Assembly: GCA_037439945.1 (NCBI GenBank)
Contig: JBBIVA010000018.1
Location: 1 to 35,782 of the forward strand
Direction: 5' to 3'
From: CALEUX01 sp037439945
GTDB lineage: Bacteria; Bacteroidota; Bacteroidia; Bacteroidales; Marinilabiliaceae
Length of the DNA stretch: 35,782 nucleotides
The notes under the pieces were generated by a model, which was not told where the DNA came from, searched no databases, and saw only the letters and a program-made list of their open reading frames with translations. Position 1 is the first letter of the stretch, and every line of letters begins with the position of its first letter. Position numbers and translations under genes: made by a program. Of the stretch, positions 34,934 through 35,782 are shown piece by piece.

Positions 34934-35608
34934 ATGAGAAAAAAATTGTTTCTGGTTTTAACTGTTGTTTTATTTTTGGGATTTTCAGGGTGCCATGATG
35001 ATAATGGTTATTCGTTGGGTAAATTTTGGATATCAACGGCAACCATTGAAACAACAGGATCAAATTCATATGTAATTGTAACTGATGATGGCGACAGATT
35101 ATTTCCATCAGCAAGTGATGTTCCATGCTTTGATGTAAAAGACAAACAAAGGGTTTGGGTTAATTTCACCATTTTGGGAGAAGGTAGCGGTAATATTGAC
35201 TATTTGGTTAAAGTTAACGATATGTCAGAAATTCTTACAAAAGGAATTTTGTACCTTACTGCACAAAATAATGATTCAATTGGGGACGACCCGGTAAAAA
35301 TTAAAAATTATTGGATATCAGGGGATTTCCTGACTATACGATTTACTTATGGAGGCGGGAAACGAATACACTATATAAACCTGGTCCAGGACGCTGAGAA
35401 TCCGGTAAACAATGAGGGCAAACCAGTTTTATTGTTCAGGCACAACAGAAAAGATGACCCTGCAAATTACCTGTTGCATGGAACTGTTTCATTTAATCTA
35501 TTTAATTTAAGAGTAAATGGACTAACTTCTGTTCAGTTTGTATTAAAAGCTTCACTTCCGGAGGGTGAAACACCCTTTGAAGTAACATTAACATATAATT
35601 ATAATTAA
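34934..35608 (+). CDS. NigD-like lipoprotein
   Basis: Predicted lipoprotein of 224 residues. The signal peptide MRKKLFLVLTVVLFLGFSGC ends in a lipobox with Cys20, so the product is lipidated and cut by signal peptidase II. After it, residues about 30-130 resemble the N-terminal OB-like domain of the NigD family (LGKFWISTATIETTGSNSYV, DKQRVWVNFTIL), and 130-224 the C-terminal beta-sandwich (GDFLTIRFTYGGGKRIHYIN, FNLRVNGLTSVQFVLKASLP). NigD was named from a bacteriocin locus of a Bacteroidota species, but most relatives are stand-alone surface lipoproteins of unknown role. No bacteriocin genes are adjacent. The ATG is chosen from the GGAGG site; a TTG 15 bases upstream is the other option. Confidence 0.85.
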   Translation: MRKKLFLVLTVVLFLGFSGCHDDNGYSLGKFWISTATIETTGSNSYVIVTDDGDRLFPSASDVPCFDVKDKQRVWVNFTILGEGSGNIDYLVKVNDMSEILTKGILYLTAQNNDSIGDDPVKIKNYWISGDFLTIRFTYGGGKRIHYINLVQDAENPVNNEGKPVLLFRHNRKDDPANYLLHGTVSFNLFNLRVNGLTSVQFVLKASLPEGETPFEVTLTYNYN

Positions 35609-35663
35609 TTTGATTGGGGTAAAACAAGTTTTACTGGTTTCTGGTTTTTTTTAGTTGTTGTAC

Positions 35664-35706
35664 CAAACTGCCTTTTTATCATTAAAAATGTTATTAAGGC
35701 AGTTTG
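35664..35706 (+). terminator. Terminator-like hairpin after the NigD-like gene
   Basis: CAAACTGCCTT (35664-35674) and AAGGCAGTTTG (35696-35706) are perfectly complementary, 55 bases after the stop codon. The loop is 21 bases and AT-rich and could pair internally. Only a short T-rich tail follows. Confidence 0.6.
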
Positions 35707-35724
35707 TATTTATACCGCCTTGTA

Positions 35725-35777
35725 TTTAACCCAAATTTGTCATTAGCCATTTTTTCTAATGACCGTCATTAGAAATT
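35725..35777 (+). repeat. Window-edge inverted repeat, right copy
   Basis: Reverse complement of 1-53 with one difference. It reads TTTAACCCAAATTT, then GTCATTAG (35739-35746), CTAATGAC (35756-35763) and GTCATTAG (35765-35772). The middle arm can pair with either neighbour, so two alternative hairpins are possible. Its head resembles that of repeat A (TTTAAACCCAAATT), which suggests one repeat family. Confidence 0.85.
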
Positions 35778-35782
35778 AATAG

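Noticed and set aside
1..35782. Terminal inverted repeats as proof of a linear replicon or giant transposon
   Set aside because: ileS, gmk and nadD lie between the copies, no transposase or replication gene is present, and related heads occur inside the window; a dispersed repeat at an assembly break is simpler.

Overview
The window looks like a chromosomal segment from a member of the Bacteroidota, probably the Bacteroidales/Marinilabiliales side of the phylum. The evidence is AT-rich DNA, a TonB-dependent receptor with a carboxypeptidase-like N-terminal domain, a secreted protein with a type IX secretion (T9SS)-like C-terminus, a NigD-like lipoprotein, a DUF3078 protein, a one-cysteine DksA/TraR protein, the ileS-dksA-lspA and yicC-gmk-nadD gene orders, mostly weak ribosome binding sites, and several boxes matching the Bacteroidota -7 consensus TAnnTTTG. 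Essential housekeeping genes argue against a plasmid or phage.

Layout. 1-175: a 53-bp repeat at the left edge, also present inverted at the right edge. 176-2635 (-): TonB-dependent receptor. 2769-8517 (+): 2-hydroxyacid dehydrogenase, then ileS, dksA-like and lspA. 8673-12020 (+): a large beta-propeller sensor histidine kinase, converging on the xylose block. 12244-17621 (-): xylose catabolism in the order regulator (GntR type), xylulokinase, xylose isomerase, xylose/H+ symporter. 17646-18455: an 810-bp region with no convincing gene. 18456-20075 (+): DEAD-box RNA helicase with a structured leader and two nearby terminators. 20385-21872 (-): DUF3078 protein. 22277-23614 (+): MATE exporter. 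23636-24529 (-): MerR regulator with a B12-binding domain of CarH/LitR type. 24810-26879 (+): yicC, gmk, nadD. 27237-28082 (-): secreted protein with a sorting-like tail. 28490-32685 (-): TPR protein followed 8 bp later by a PIF1-like helicase fused to TPRs. 32972-34696 (-): M23 peptidase. 34934-35608 (+): NigD-like lipoprotein.

How the genes work together. The xylose block is a complete import-isomerise-phosphorylate route to xylulose 5-phosphate with its own regulator. lspA matures lipoproteins such as the NigD-like protein. gmk and nadD serve nucleotide and NAD supply. The helicase, YicC and DksA-like proteins belong to RNA turnover and transcription control. No CRISPR array, prophage, complete insertion sequence, rRNA or tRNA gene was seen.

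The least ordinary content is (a) the B12-binding MerR regulator, which keeps the W-x9-EH and E-x-H-x-x-G motifs of adenosylcobalamin light sensors; (b) the TPR/PIF1-TPR gene pair; and (c) small non-coding repeat families built from inverted repeats, sharing a TTTAA(A)CCCAAATT head and including the pair at the window ends. I did not find a clear new multi-gene system; the repeats and the TPR/PIF1 pair are the best candidates for follow-up.
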